From Eubacteriales Family XIII. Incertae Sedis bacterium (GTDB lineage: Bacteria > Bacillota > Clostridia > Peptostreptococcales > Anaerovoracaceae), in assembly GCA_031261345.1 (NCBI GenBank), contig JAISKC010000038.1, positions 1 to 32,823 on the forward strand: a DNA stretch of 32,823 nucleotides. Direction: 5' to 3'. Below the pieces are notes generated by a model, which ran no database searches, had not been told where the DNA came from, and saw only the letters and a list, made by a program, of their open reading frames with translations. Below, piece by piece: positions 10,301 through 19,177 of this stretch (its first letter is position 1; the number at the start of each line of letters is the position of its first letter). Position numbers and translations under genes: made by a program.

Positions 10301-13300
10301 TTTCCAGTTGCAGGCGGCTCAATGATAACGTCTGTATAGTCCTTGCTTCCCGCATATATGATAACGGTATCTTTTCCAGTAATGGTATAACGGAATTCCT
10401 TGATACCCGAATCGCCGGGGTCAACTGCAGTGAGCCTTGTCTTCTGTATACCGCTGTAGAGCGGCGCAGTATCGAGGCTCGATGTCAGAGTAGGTGCCTG
10501 ATTGTCGAACCTGAATGTGGAGGTAGTCTTTGAACTCCACGTACCCGCCTTCGTCTGTGCACGATATCTGACCCGCTGTGAACTGATAGAGGTATCGAGA
10601 TGAACCACAGCATGGTCATCAGAAACAGTTACTGCCCCGGGCGCGCCGGCTGCATCGAGAAGCTGGTATTCGACCTTTGCTATGCCCGAAACGCCGTTGT
10701 CTATTCCTTGAATCTCCACGTCCTGCGCGGTTTTGAACCACAGGGAAGGATCGGGGTTGACCTCAACATTCGGCACTTCCTCATCAAAAATGAGGTCGTA
10801 CTTCTTTTTCTGACTCAAATTTCCGGCCTTGTCCTCTGCCCAGATGGTGAACACCACCTTGCCGCTGATGCTCGGCTGCTCGATATCGACCGAAGCCGTC
10901 TTTGCAGCAGCCTCACCGCTCAGAAGAGTGCCACCGGCCGCCGTGTAGTCAAGCGTATAGTGAATACTCTTTATATCCGACACCCCGGGTGCGCCCTGTG
11001 TGCCGTCGGTCGCCGTGATCTTGGCAAGCTTACTCGTGTTGAAATAACTCTTTTCAGGTATCGGAGATCCTCCCATCGTGGCGTCAACGGACGGAGCATC
11101 TTCGTCATACTGATAACTGTCTGTGTGATGAGCCGAGGTGTTTCCGGCCTTGTCCACGGTCCAATACTCGAGGGTAACTTCACCACTTGAAGATGGCTCG
11201 GGGATATTCACCTGTGCCGTAGACGACTGAATGGTTTGCGTGCTTCCGCCGTTCACTATGAATAGGATACGGTCGATAGCGGAGGCATTCTTGCTCACTG
11301 CCGTCAACGTTGCAACCTGATTTCCGGAATAGAATACTCCGCTCGTCAGGCTCGAGGAAATTTCCGGCTTGAGGATACCGAAGCGGTACAATGCGGACTT
11401 TTCAGCTTCAACATTTCCCGAATTGTCCTCCGCGAAATAGTATATTCTGACCTGACCGTTTTGTCCGACGGGTGCCGGTATCTCAATCTCGCCGGTGATG
11501 CTGTCGTTGACGACGGTCCAGTCTGTCGCGTCGCCGACCTTGTAGCTGATCTTCTTCGTAGAGGATCCGCCGACATCGGTAGCTTTCAGTTTGATATTCT
11601 TTGTAGCGTTGTAGAAAACGCCATCCCACGCGAGTGAAGGCTCTGTCGTCGGTGCCTCCACGTCAAACTTGTAGGTGCAGACCTTCTCACTCGACACATT
11701 TCCAAGATTGTCCTCGGACGTCATTTTCAGTTCAACATCTCCGGAAACCACAGGGGCAGGTATTGAAACGAGCGCTGTTGCATCGGAAACCGTATTGACC
11801 GGCCCATTGCCGATCTGATATTTGATATTCTTCACGCCAGCCAAGGCATCGGTCGCCGTGAGCGTGGTCAACTGCGCCTCCTTGTAATATGGGCTCTCGG
11901 ACAGACTTGAACTCACGGAAGGCGCAGTCAGGTCGAAGCGATATAGCTCCGAGCCATGCGTGGACACATTCCCATTTCCTGACTTCGTCCAATACTGCAC
12001 ATTTACATTGCCGGTAGCAGAAGGCATAGGAATAGTCAGCTCATAGCTACCATCGACAAGATCGCCTCCGGATTTTGTAACCGGCTCGTCGCTACCTATC
12101 TTGTAGGTAATGCTGGAAATACCCGAATTCGTCGCCAACGTTGACCCATTGATACCCGTGATGGTCGCCCTCACATCGTCATTGTAGTAGGTCTGAGTCT
12201 GCTCCGAAATACTCGCCTCGGGCAGAGAAATCTCGAAGTTATAATGCTTCGTGATATGTGTGCTCGTATTGCCCTTCTCATCGTCTGCCCAGTATTCGAG
12301 ATCCACAACGCGGTCCGAATCCGGAACGGACAGGGTTGCGAGACCCGTAGCTGCGGCTACAGTAGTAGTAGCACCGCCGTTGACGCTGTAGTAAATATGA
12401 GCCACACCGGACTGATTTGGGCCGACAGGTTCGGAAGCGCTCAGCGTTGCAACCTTCGTCTCATTGTAGAAACCGCCATCATCGAGGTCGCTCGTTACCG
12501 TCGGAGCGTCCACGTCAAAGTGATATATTTCCTCGTGTTTTACTGCTTCTTCATTTCCCGCACCGTCAACTGCCCAGTAAGTAAGCTTCACATCGCCCGA
12601 TGTGTCGGGCTTCTTGACGGTGATATTTGCGCTGCTGCCGCTTGCCGTCAATGGCTTTGAGCTATCGCTGCCGAAGTAATACTTTATGGAAGCGACCTTG
12701 GACTGCTCGGGACCATTTCCGTTGTCGGTTCCGACTATGCGGGCTACCTTATTGGCGCTGTATACAGCTGAACCATCGTATCCGCCATGCGATGAAGTGG
12801 GCGCATCGAGGTCAAATTTGTAATTCACGGTCTGCCAGTCGCCCTCGGTTCCCGCTATATCCGCCTTATACTTCACAGCCTTCGTGCCGGTTGAGGCGGG
12901 CTTCGGAATAGTAATGTCGTGCGCCTGATCATCATTGAACGTATGCATGCCATCGCCGCCGATTATTTCATAATGAAGCGCTGTGATAGTACTTGCTGAG
13001 CTGTATCCCTTTATCGTCGTAGAAATATCATCGTTGTAGTAAGGTGCAGCACTCGGTGAGTAATTCACCGTTGGCACGGACATATCAAACTTGTACGTTA
13101 CCGTCTCATGCGGCGAAGTAAGATTGCCCAGATTGTCTTCAGCCCAGTATTCAAGCACGACATTGCCTACTCCGGCCGGAGCGGGTATAGAGACATTTGT
13201 TGAATGTCCATTGACCACCTGCTCGGCCCCCGAACCAACCTTATAATGTATGGAGCTCACGCCGGATTCCGTATCAACGGCTTTCAGCGTAGTGGTCTGA

Positions 13301-16300
13301 TTGCTGAAATATGCACCTCTATCCGGATCCCTCATATCATCAGGATTCTTTTCGGGCAAACTGGACTCAACCGTAGGACCGGTCTGGTCGAAGTGATAGA
13401 AAATGCTCTGCTCGGCGGACTCGTTACCAATACTATCAATAGCGCGGTAGGTCAAGACGACATCGCCCGAAACCGCGGGTGCAGGAATAGTAACGGAGCC
13501 TGAAGCGACGCCCGAAGAAGCACCTATAGCCTGCTCTGCACCTTCGCCTATCCTATATATTATCTTTCCTGAATGGCCCATACCGGCACCACCCACATCG
13601 GCAGCTGTCAGCGTTGTCTGCTGATTTCCCTTGTAGTAAGTTGATTCCGACGTGGCAAGCGATGAGCTGACCTGTGGAGCATCGACGTCAAACTTGAACA
13701 CGGCATTTCCGATAGTCGAGCTGTTGCCCACGCTATCATATGCTCTGTAGTTGAGTATCACTTTTCCTGAAGAAGCAGGCGCCTCTATAGTCACCTTTCC
13801 GTCCGCAGGAGCTTCCTCCCACGCACCGGTGCTGTTAAATCTGTATTTGATAGTAGTCAGGCCATCCTTGCTCGGTTCCGCATCGGAAGCAGTCAAAGTC
13901 GTCTCAACACTTTCAGCATAATAATGCTCAGTATTCGCAGAACTTGACACCGTCGGAAGCGTGTAGTCGAGGTTGATCGTTACCGTCTTCTCAGCTTCTA
14001 TATTTCCTGCAACATCCTCCGCATAGAAAGTAATGGCATGGGGACCTGAGGAAAGCAAGGTGCTGAGGCTGAACGGACCGCTGTATTCGATCCATAGAGG
14101 AGATGTGTCAATCTTGTAGAAGATTTTTTCAACGCCTGAACCGTCCGCACCGTTTGGATCTACGGCAGACAAGGTGATGGGCGTCTCGGAAAGAGCCGCT
14201 ACCCAGCTACCGTCCACAGGGGAGATAGAAGACTGCGGCGCAACAGCATCGAGTTTCACATCGATATGCTTCACTGTCTCCTTGAGGCCGACACCGTTCC
14301 TACTGTAGTAGTAGATGACGTGTTTTCCGGGGGTAGCCCCGTGGCCCAAAACGATACCATCGGCACTATCGTATGCGCTGAATCCATCGAAATTCTCAGC
14401 ACTCGCGGCATCACCGTCTATACGATAATAGGTCGAGGTCGTTCCCGAAGCCTGCGAATTCGTAGCTGAAAGTGTTATCTTTGTGGAGCCCGTGATCCAG
14501 CTGTCTGTCGCATGCGAGGCAGTGGTCACAGGTAAATCCTTGTCAAGCTTGATTATTACCGTATTGGTCTCTTCCTTGTTGCCCGCCTTATCCACAGCGT
14601 AGAATCCAACCGTATGGTCGCCGGAAGCGAGGCCGCTGTCGAGATGAATTCCCGTTTCGGGGTCATACTCCATGAATTCGCCCGTGTGGTCAAACCTGTA
14701 ATATATCTTATCGACACCACTGGCGTTATCGCCACCCGCGTCCACGCTGCTGATCGTGAGTTTGTCCTCAGGCGAAACCCAACTGCCCGCGCTCTTGCTG
14801 AGTGATGAAGTCGGCGCGGTCTTGTCGAGGTTGACGGTAACGGTTTGATGACTCTCGACATTTCCGGCGGCGTCGACGGACCAGTACTCTATCGTATTCG
14901 CGCCTTCCTGATCGAGCGTGAAAGGATTGCCTTCATACGTCTGCTGCGAACCGCCGCTGATCTTGTAATAGGTCGTGTATGTACCTATAGTGTTGCTCTG
15001 CGTGCCATCAAAGTCGGTCGCAGAAAGTGCAATGGTATCGGTGCCCTTTATCCACTCGTTGTTCTCCCGATTGATGGTCGTAACGGGAGCGACATTGTCC
15101 TTATACTTTGCATGGAAAGTTGTCGGGCTGCTGTCCTCCGCCGTGATGACATAAGGTGCCGTGATAGCCTCACCATCAAATGTAGCGCTCTTGAACCACC
15201 CCTCAAAACTCGTACCCACCTTACTCGGGGTTCCGAAATCGGTGGCCGTAACGCTCTCGCCCGGATACCTGAGCAAACTTTTGTTCGTACCGCCGCCGTT
15301 GTATTCGATATTGACGGTGGTAGAGCCGATGAATCCGGCATGAACGGTCTTCGCGTTGTCCGCCGAAGGCGTGATGTTTGAAGTCAGTCCGTAGGTCTTA
15401 TTCTCACCGGCCACAGGCATATTTGTAGCGGTTGAGCCGCCTGCCGTCACGGGTGAGAAGCGAAGCGAATTGTCGGCTCCGCCAGGATTTTCAAAGCGTA
15501 CATCGGTAACGACCGCTTTGTCGAGGCCGAAGAATCCATAATTCCCGCTCGCATCCGTAGTCGTCGTTTCAAGGAGGTCTCCGGCAGCGAAATTCTGCGT
15601 AGCCCTGTGAACGTAAGCCTTGACGGTAACGCCCGACCTTCCGATTTCGGAGATATCCTTGATACCGTTTTTGTTCGTATCGTTGAAGACATTACCCTGA
15701 ATGACACCTGTCTTCAGTATCATAGCGACCGGTTGCGATGGCATCGCAGCGTCAAGACTGGCCGCTTGGGCAGTAATCCATGCAGCGTAGATATTCGCAT
15801 TTCCCGAGTGAGCCTCGGCCGCAGGATCGGTAATGTTCAGCTTGATGATGAAATCCGCGCCGGTATCCTCGGCTATTTCTACGCGCTTTCCGGACCCGTT
15901 CTTGTTTTCGACGCGGACCATTCTGATGTCATTTTTGTTCGGAATGTCCTGCCATAGTTTGAAGGCAGCATCGTTCGTCGGATCTGTTTCATATGTGGTA
16001 GCATATTTGACCGTGTATCCCGTACTGTTTCCACCGACGGCAACGGGCGATATGGGCTCCTTTATCGAAGCCGTCCAGCCGAATGGTGCCGCCTGCATAT
16101 GAAGTGCCGGATTGAAATCGTTTGGATTTGCGGGCATTCTGCCCGTGGTCTGATTGTATTTCGGAATGGGAATAAGGGCTGAGAACACCTGAACCGGTGC
16201 GCCTGCATAATTCCTTGCAGTCAGTTTGTATTCGGATTCAGCCGCGGGATTCAACGGAATCTTCGTTTTTCCGGTCGAGTAATTGTAGGTCGTCCAAGGA

Positions 16301-18870
16301 CCGATGTTTGCGCCGTCTATCAGGCGAGCCGAAGTCTTCGCATTGAAGTTTGCACTCGAAGCGAAGGTCAGGTTGACCGTAGTCTGATTTGACAGCCCCA
16401 TGTTTTGACCCGTGCCAAAGCCCGTTACATCAAACGTATCGGCAACACCATAACCATAGATACTCGTAGAGTATGGCCTGTTATCGCCGGTTTCCTTTGA
16501 CTTTGAGCCTTGGAACAGAACCGTAGGCTTCAGGACCGTAGTCGGTATGGAATCCTTCACTTTGAAGCTGAAGGTAAGCGTTGCATTCTGACCCTGCTCC
16601 GTCATACCGGCGATCGTGGTGTTCGTATTGAATCCATTGATGAGAACATCGGGAGCCGTAACCTTGTAAAAAGGCTTGCCTGTATTGTCCTTGAGCCTTT
16701 CAAGTGTGAGCTTCCCGTTGGCAAGCGTGTAGGTATTGCCGTTCCAGACAACTTTCAAGTTTGCTCTGGCTGTCGCGATAGCTTGGATTTCTTCAGACGT
16801 GTATTCAACGCCAGGCAATTGCTCGAGTTCGTAGTCGAGCAGTCCGCCCTCTCTCAGGTACCATGACTGCCCCCTGACGACGGGGAGGCAATAGACGGTA
16901 TTGTTGGAATTATACATGTACTCATTGCCTTGAGATGTGGTCATGGTCTGATTTGTAAATCGGGCTCCCGCAGTGAACGTATTATTTGACGCAATAGTCC
17001 CGCCATGTGTAACCTTGTTGTTGTAATAGAGCTGCTTGGTCGCCTCGAGGGTACTGACTTTGCTGTATGTCCAGTTTTCGGTCACGGTATTGTCCCTTGA
17101 CAAAGCCGTATCTTGCAGCCTGACACTGGTGGAATATGCCGCCGTGCCGCTACTATCGAGCGGTTTTCCGTATAGCTGTATGGCATACGCATTGTGTGTC
17201 ATCTCACCACCGGTATTCCAACCCTGCCACGCCGCGGGCATCGCAGTGCTGTTGTCAAGGCTATACACGACGGTTTTGAAATAATTTGTATTTGCTTTGC
17301 CAAAGTCGCTCGGCTCAAGTTTCACACGGCTACCTGCATTTGCTTTTGCAGCCAAGGTGCCTACCGTATTATCCATAAATGTAACATTGACATCCTTGAT
17401 GCCACGGTTTCCGGGGGTCAATAGTGAAATACCCATGACGCCGGCCTTCTTCTCCGTACCCGCCAAATCGATGGTGAACCGTTGCGTATTTGTGGTCGGA
17501 ATCGTCGCGGCGGTTGGATTTGCCAATCCGTAATACCCCAAAATGATGGGGGTCTTGTTCCATTCGGAGTCCTGAAGCGGCATGACCCTTGTCCCTGCAG
17601 CTGTTCCCACTGAAAGATTCAAAAATCCCGTCGTTCTCGGATCGACGATGAGACGGGTGGAATTCCAATGAGTATATCCTGTGCTTCCCGCTGTAGTGAT
17701 TTCCCTGTCATCGAGCGTCTTCACATAGGTGCGGCTATCATTACCCCCATTATTGTAATTGTCGGGACCGGCCCATAAGAACCAATTGACTTGAGGTGCC
17801 GGATCCGTAGTAACGGGAGGGGTTAGAGCGGCCAATTCTTGGGCACTCTTCACAGTACCCGTAGCTGTGAACTTCACGGTGTTGTAAAGCCACAGATTTG
17901 TGAAAGTGAATGTGAAGTAAGTCCAGTCACCATTGGTGAAAGAACTCTTCGTCATATTTGTATAGTTTGCAGCAGGTGTGCCGGAGCTGATATCGATGTT
18001 CTTCAGATATTTGTTGTGAACCTTCATCGTGAAGCGCAAAGACTTGACGGCGGCGCCTGATGTATTGCCCGTGCCGCCGCCATAGTATTGATACCATGTG
18101 GTAGTCTTGCTGAGATTTGTGCCAGGGGAGGCGTATATGGCATTGCCATCGTTTCCGCTACCCATAGAGACACCGGCGTTGGCGTTGATAGTAACATTGT
18201 CAACGGTGGCAGAATCTATGACAGCACCGGAGTTTGCACTGCTCGTTGTTGTAACTTCTATCGGATTTGCATTGCTGGCGGGGCTTGCATTCATGGTAAC
18301 ATAGTAGGAGGGGCTGCCGCCGACGAGTATGTCCATTTCGAGTGCACCGACGGTATCGGCTACCGTATACTCCAATGTACCAGTATTGAGCCAGACCTTT
18401 GTCTGACTCGTATTGCCTGTGACAAACTGTGCAGAAGGCGTCCATGTGGCGCCCGTGAACAGTCCGGTGTATCTATCGTCTATCGTGGACGAATCAAATA
18501 CCCACTGCTTCGCGGCATCGGACTTGAAGCCCGGGGGCGCAGTGCTCAACCCTAAGGCATTGTTGAACTGAACCTTTATCTTTCGATCCGTGCTGCCTTG
18601 TGGGAAAGTCGCCTTGATATTCAAGACCTGCTTACCGCCGACAAGTTGCGATTCAGGTGTAACTGTGAACGTTGAATTATCGTTCAAATCATCTCCCATG
18701 AATTTCACAAACCCTGCCCTCGTGGCATGACCTGCGGCGTGCGCCCTATCTGCTATCGGTGACCCCCAGAGCCCCGACGAGAAGAGTGTACCAAAGACCA
18801 TCACAAATGTGATGAAAAAGCAGATACCGCGATTTCTTGATACAGAAAATTGATGTTTGTTTGTGTACAT
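4372..18870 (-). CDS. Giant multidomain surface protein (4832 residues): SdrD-B, InlB, Ig-like, novel ~35-residue, FN3 and Big_2 repeats
   Basis: The start is ATG 18870, preceded by AGGGGG 8 bases upstream and followed by a clear signal peptide (MYTNKHQFSVSRNRGICFF... cleaved near AHA-AGHA). The in-frame ATG at 18987 has no binding site and would put 39 residues before the signal. In order come a ~1000-residue beta-rich region not recognised; an SdrD-B-like domain (~15716-15481, GNVFNDTNKNGIKD); an InlB B-repeat (~15330-15095); 20 Ig-like units (~15093-9340); a Big_5-like domain (~9345-9020); ~15 units of an unfamiliar repeat (~9010-7200); an InlB-like segment (~7150-6965); five FN3 domains (~6960-5430); and four lysine-rich Big_2 domains (~5415-4375). 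There is no LPXTG and no C-terminal membrane helix, so the protein is secreted or held non-covalently, perhaps by the basic Big_2 end. The overall plan is that of an adhesin or matrix protein; the ligand is unknown. It is probably co-transcribed with the BspA-like gene downstream. Confidence 0.88.
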   Translation of the reverse strand: MYTNKHQFSVSRNRGICFFITFVMVFGTLFSSGLWGSPIADRAHAAGHATRAGFVKFMGDDLNDNSTFTVTPESQLVGGKQVLNIKATFPQGSTDRKIKVQFNNALGLSTAPPGFKSDAAKQWVFDSSTIDDRYTGLFTGATWTPSAQFVTGNTSQTKVWLNTGTLEYTVADTVGALEMDILVGGSPSYYVTMNASPASNANPIEVTTTSSANSGAVIDSATVDNVTINANAGVSMGSGNDGNAIYASPGTNLSKTTTWYQYYGGGTGNTSGAAVKSLRFTMKVHNKYLKNIDISSGTPAANYTNMTKSSFTNGDWTYFTFTFTNLWLYNTVKFTATGTVKSAQELAALTPPVTTDPAPQVNWFLWAGPDNYNNGGNDSRTYVKTLDDREITTAGSTGYTHWNSTRLIVDPRTTGFLNLSVGTAAGTRVMPLQDSEWNKTPIILGYYGLANPTAATIPTTNTQRFTIDLAGTEKKAGVMGISLLTPGNRGIKDVNVTFMDNTVGTLAAKANAGSRVKLEPSDFGKANTNYFKTVVYSLDNSTAMPAAWQGWNTGGEMTHNAYAIQLYGKPLDSSGTAAYSTSVRLQDTALSRDNTVTENWTYSKVSTLEATKQLYYNNKVTHGGTIASNNTFTAGARFTNQTMTTSQGNEYMYNSNNTVYCLPVVRGQSWYLREGGLLDYELEQLPGVEYTSEEIQAIATARANLKVVWNGNTYTLANGKLTLERLKDNTGKPFYKVTAPDVLINGFNTNTTIAGMTEQGQNATLTFSFKVKDSIPTTVLKPTVLFQGSKSKETGDNRPYSTSIYGYGVADTFDVTGFGTGQNMGLSNQTTVNLTFASSANFNAKTSARLIDGANIGPWTTYNYSTGKTKIPLNPAAESEYKLTARNYAGAPVQVFSALIPIPKYNQTTGRMPANPNDFNPALHMQAAPFGWTASIKEPISPVAVGGNSTGYTVKYATTYETDPTNDAAFKLWQDIPNKNDIRMVRVENKNGSGKRVEIAEDTGADFIIKLNITDPAAEAHSGNANIYAAWITAQAASLDAAMPSQPVAMILKTGVIQGNVFNDTNKNGIKDISEIGRSGVTVKAYVHRATQNFAAGDLLETTTTDASGNYGFFGLDKAVVTDVRFENPGGADNSLRFSPVTAGGSTATNMPVAGENKTYGLTSNITPSADNAKTVHAGFIGSTTVNIEYNGGGTNKSLLRYPGESVTATDFGTPSKVGTSFEGWFKSATFDGEAITAPYVITAEDSSPTTFHAKYKDNVAPVTTINRENNEWIKGTDTIALSATDFDGTQSNTIGTYTTYYKISGGSQQTYEGNPFTLDQEGANTIEYWSVDAAGNVESHQTVTVNLDKTAPTSSLSKSAGSWVSPEDKLTISSVDAGGDNASGVDKIYYRFDHTGEFMEYDPETGIHLDSGLASGDHTVGFYAVDKAGNKEETNTVIIKLDKDLPVTTASHATDSWITGSTKITLSATNSQASGTTSTYYRIDGDAASAENFDGFSAYDSADGIVLGHGATPGKHVIYYYSRNGVGLKETVKHIDVKLDAVAPQSSISPVDGSWVAALSETPITLSAVDPNGADGSGVEKIFYKIDTSPLWIEYSGPFSLSTLLSSGPHAITFYAEDVAGNIEAEKTVTINLDYTLPTVSSSANTEHYYAESVETTLTASDAEPSKDGLTTIKYRFNSTGAWEEAPADGKVTIEAPASSGKVILNYRAYDSVGNSSTIGNAVFKFDVDAPQVSSSLATSESTYYKGNQQTTLTAADVGGAGMGHSGKIIYRIGEGAEQAIGASSGVASGSVTIPAPAVSGDVVLTYRAIDSIGNESAEQSIFYHFDQTGPTVESSLPEKNPDDMRDPDRGAYFSNQTTTLKAVDTESGVSSIHYKVGSGAEQVVNGHSTNVSIPAPAGVGNVVLEYWAEDNLGNLTSPHETVTYKFDMSVPTVNYSPSAAPYYNDDISTTIKGYSSASTITALHYEIIGGDGMHTFNDDQAHDITIPKPASTGTKAVKYKADIAGTEGDWQTVNYKFDLDAPTSSHGGYDGSAVYSANKVARIVGTDNGNGPEQSKVASIKYYFGSDSSKPLTASGSSANITVKKPDTSGDVKLTYWAVDGAGNEEAVKHEEIYHFDVDAPTVTSDLDDGGFYNETKVATLSASEPVGPNQSGVAHIYYSVNGGATTTVAAATGLATLSVPDSDRVVDLEYWADDEKGNTSTHITKHYNFEISLPEASISEQTQTYYNDDVRATITGINGSTLATNSGISSITYKIGSDEPVTKSGGDLVDGSYELTIPMPSATGNVNVQYWTKSGNGNVSTHGSELYRFDLTAPSVSSSLSESPYYKEAQLTTLTATDALAGVKNIKYQIGNGPVNTVSDATALVSIPAPVVSGDVELKMTSEDNLGNVSSEKVCTYKFDVEAPTTEPSLAWDGVFYNATKNIKLKATDVGGSSTKKISYKVGDATDWTVVNDSITGEIEIPAPVGQNGQVRIYYFAEDNSGNVEAEKSALYRFGILKPEISSSLTSGVFYSGNQVATLTAVSKNASAIDRILFIVNGGSTQTIQSSTAQVNIPEPSSSGEVTLEYWTVDKAGNTSAHHTDSYQYDEDAPSVDATMGGSPIPEKSYFNTSKLAKITATDGTQGAPGVSDIKSIHYTLDYTAAGGTLLSGEAAAKTASVDIEQPSISGKVVFTIWAEDKAGNLSQKKKYDLIFDEEVPNVEVNPDPSLWFKTAQDVEIQGIDNGVSGIAKVEYQLLDAAGAPGAVTVSDDHAVVHLDTSISSQRVRYRAQTKAGTWSSKTTSTFRFDNQAPTLTSSLDTAPLYSGIQKTRLTAVDPGDSGIKEFRYTITGKDTVIIYAGSKDYTDVIIEPPATGNTVEAEYEVVDFAGNISNKIQAVYNFDTAIPTITATAAPSGYVNTSQAVTLRAADDTGLDRIVYQINDENPVIVQNQGQGLSKEETITIPKPSASGDVVLRYWAFDKTDAKSIVGSNTYKFDVEVPNVAIDPEPTALKNGDIDVTIAATDVGGSGLGTDAITYKIDGGAAHTANGSGNNASATFTLAKPAQSGSKTVTYTAKDTAGNVSAEGSFTYKFDLDAPTVSVDLDTNTYGESPKTANITADDASGEFASGVKEIHYIRTGGLGTEAEQVIAAAEAEVNIAISGNGVVKLEYWVVDNSGNESAHDTKTYTFAFGNPVVNSVSPGSGGLVTLDGQNLVITFNKAMSQSGGTIEVKSSGGATATVGARTWTANNTVEAPLTGLANNTLYEVHISGFQDTRGAGDSEMFAVVGDTYTFRTVYNLNGTSPGAGGPDTNLVVDGNGLAIADPDPTDVPTVNIDTDGDGYPDTNVVVNGNGAAVAPTLGNVTPAVNVPKNVNLNIRPFKNVILDSDGNLLPPLDGRNKPVVNVDTAAISGGPDTNLVVGPDGLATEPTSTNYTPTVNISSRTSLSAGVGEADINLVVDASSGKVVAPTGGNHDAAVNVDTNDNRRPDKNVVVSADNGDFIAPTSGTPANNRPTVNLPNAQGKIYRNLIIEEGGISGYIGEPADGVYPDANIDNDLDGNPDVSLVVNPTTKLVIVPTNANHTPTVNLAGPRPERKALVNVVVDGNGNPQAPDNTYKNPTLNLSGTGDYAKKPVYNVVVDGSFNPVSPTQASHTPTVNVDQNKAKSPTFNIVLDATGNVAPPSSVDIPTVNLDTKNAVPVAADFNIVVNEFSGLPTTPTAENHIPTINLPLPGVAKTEASYKKAGVNVVIDGSGNQATPTAENHTPVLNIAVHPEDGSPAIVGGVYVPILNVVVDAATGNPDSVTSGHHAPFVNIDKNGDGYPDVNVVADQTTGAAQAPVISPSATYKPNVNLVLDPSVNGVNGKPSWNSPMRALATLADFYDDVNANIDNDQNGYPNTSIIVKIGKSDDAATITDRNGMYNEGAQINIEASAKAGSLNFRRWAPTYDVGGEVNDRDGFAGLEKSAKKTSFNVAPLAGVTVVASYDDLREPGVPQNLAVTPGNGEIKLEWQTPADLGNPALIDAYEVQIVDLTPEDDYTPPTAWTEVKDDTAFYFDTGLIEGHRYAMYVRAVNAAGKGEVAQKNSSPLARADAPIVDNAVLDGHQILNDVGGKVTISWNPLGYPDDSGDPSNGGAAVTRWQVKSVAAGTAPGNAGWTNIENPAQLTYTFEGLTNGTAYDFYVRANTNVGVGANSVKKTATPVGVATAPLSADYSVSNGSARVTWAAPANNGGEPIIGYSLRLIDEDVNVIETLPVGADVHEHDFNALHNGLGYTVEIKAVNSLGSSTAAIVGFTPENVSLPGAPTGLVATAAPTDGTKISLYWTAPADDGGKPITSYDVSYKKASENTWQAFSSSPATAPTQGSPLEITGLSKGEAYDFKVSARTSAGAGEAATESATTMGVPGAPTGLTATPYNASAMLNWAAPTSDGGSAITGYKVYYKRNSQNTYAQFGDIVNATSVLVTGLSASTDYDFKVVAVSIIGDGADSNVANARIPAAGEGGTPVSSVTITGGAATYKFKASGGNTMQHDVDVQPANADNKAVLWSSSDEKVAKVDATGLVTFMGKEGTVTITATSVADANKVHSKVITVTKNVTKVRAAMATVNVTVKKKVLLPVELDDGIATITGAPITYKSAKPAIAKVDAKGNVTGVKAGSTTVTVSSNGKSVKVKVVVGKKAVKLTKFALSGTPKKNKLDIGKTAQLKIKLTPAKASDLKVTFKSSKPKIASVDKAGKITGLTEGKAKITVKVGKKTVKTKDIQVQAPVKKLTVASKKLDLKKGKTATIAVTPVLATALNPNGAAIKAGITFTTSNKKIVSVDKKGKIKGVKVGKATITAKSLNGKSVKITVNVKK
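7200..9010 (-). repeat. About 15 tandem units of a ~35-residue NVVVD / PTVN repeat within the giant gene
   Basis: The unit reads roughly (Y/R)PD-x-N-(V/L)-VV-D-x-x-G-x-x-x-x-PT-x-x-NHTPTVN-(I/L)-D. Several junctions hold an acidic loop such as VNIDTDGDGYPDTN, which resembles DxDxDG calcium loops; others have lost it. Unit lengths vary from about 33 to 45 residues. I do not recognise this repeat as a named family. Confidence 0.7.
9340..15093 (-). repeat. Array of 20 tandem Ig-like (OmpL47/chitobiase-like) units within the giant gene
   Basis: Each unit of about 90-105 residues starts after a (K/N)FD-x-xAPT-type junction. It contains a ...TTLTA-D... strand, an I-x-Y-x-(I/V)-G/D-G strand, an IPAP-x-xSG-V-x-L-x-Y turn and ends A-x-D-x-x-GN-x-S. 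Twenty units can be counted. They differ a good deal from each other, so the array is old rather than freshly amplified. Such domains form rigid stalks in surface proteins and usually carry no enzymatic activity. Confidence 0.8.
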
Positions 18871-19116
18871 AAGATGTACCCCCTGTTCTTTGATGTCCGC
18901 CCTGCATGCTAATACTAGAACTAATCGGATACGAAATTGTTCGTCTGACAAATTTCCCCAACTGTCTAAATTTCCATCTATCCCCAAAGCACATTCCGTG
19001 TATTATTTGACATGGAACATACTTATTATAAATATTATCCAACAATTTAAATAATTTAACAATGGAATTTTTACAAAATATCTAATGTTTTTTTTGTAAA
19101 ATTCTAAATTTCCCGC

Positions 19117-19141
19117 AAAAAAAAACGGAGCCGAAGCTCCG
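19117..19141 (-). terminator. Terminator of rnpB
   Basis: On the minus strand CGGAGC-TTCG-GCTCCG is followed by nine T. It lies 37 bases past the 3' end of the RNase P RNA and before the leader of the giant gene. Confidence 0.88.
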
Positions 19142-19177
19142 CATCTTTTCACCTGCCATCGCAGGGGGTATTCATAT

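Noticed and set aside
18871-18987. N-terminal extension of the giant protein to ATG 18987
   Set aside because: It would put 39 residues before a complete signal peptide, and ATG 18870 has a good ribosome binding site.
19007-19040. Plus-strand TTGACA as a promoter
   Set aside because: No well-placed -10 follows at 16-18 bases, and transcription would run into the rnpB terminator and antisense to rnpB.
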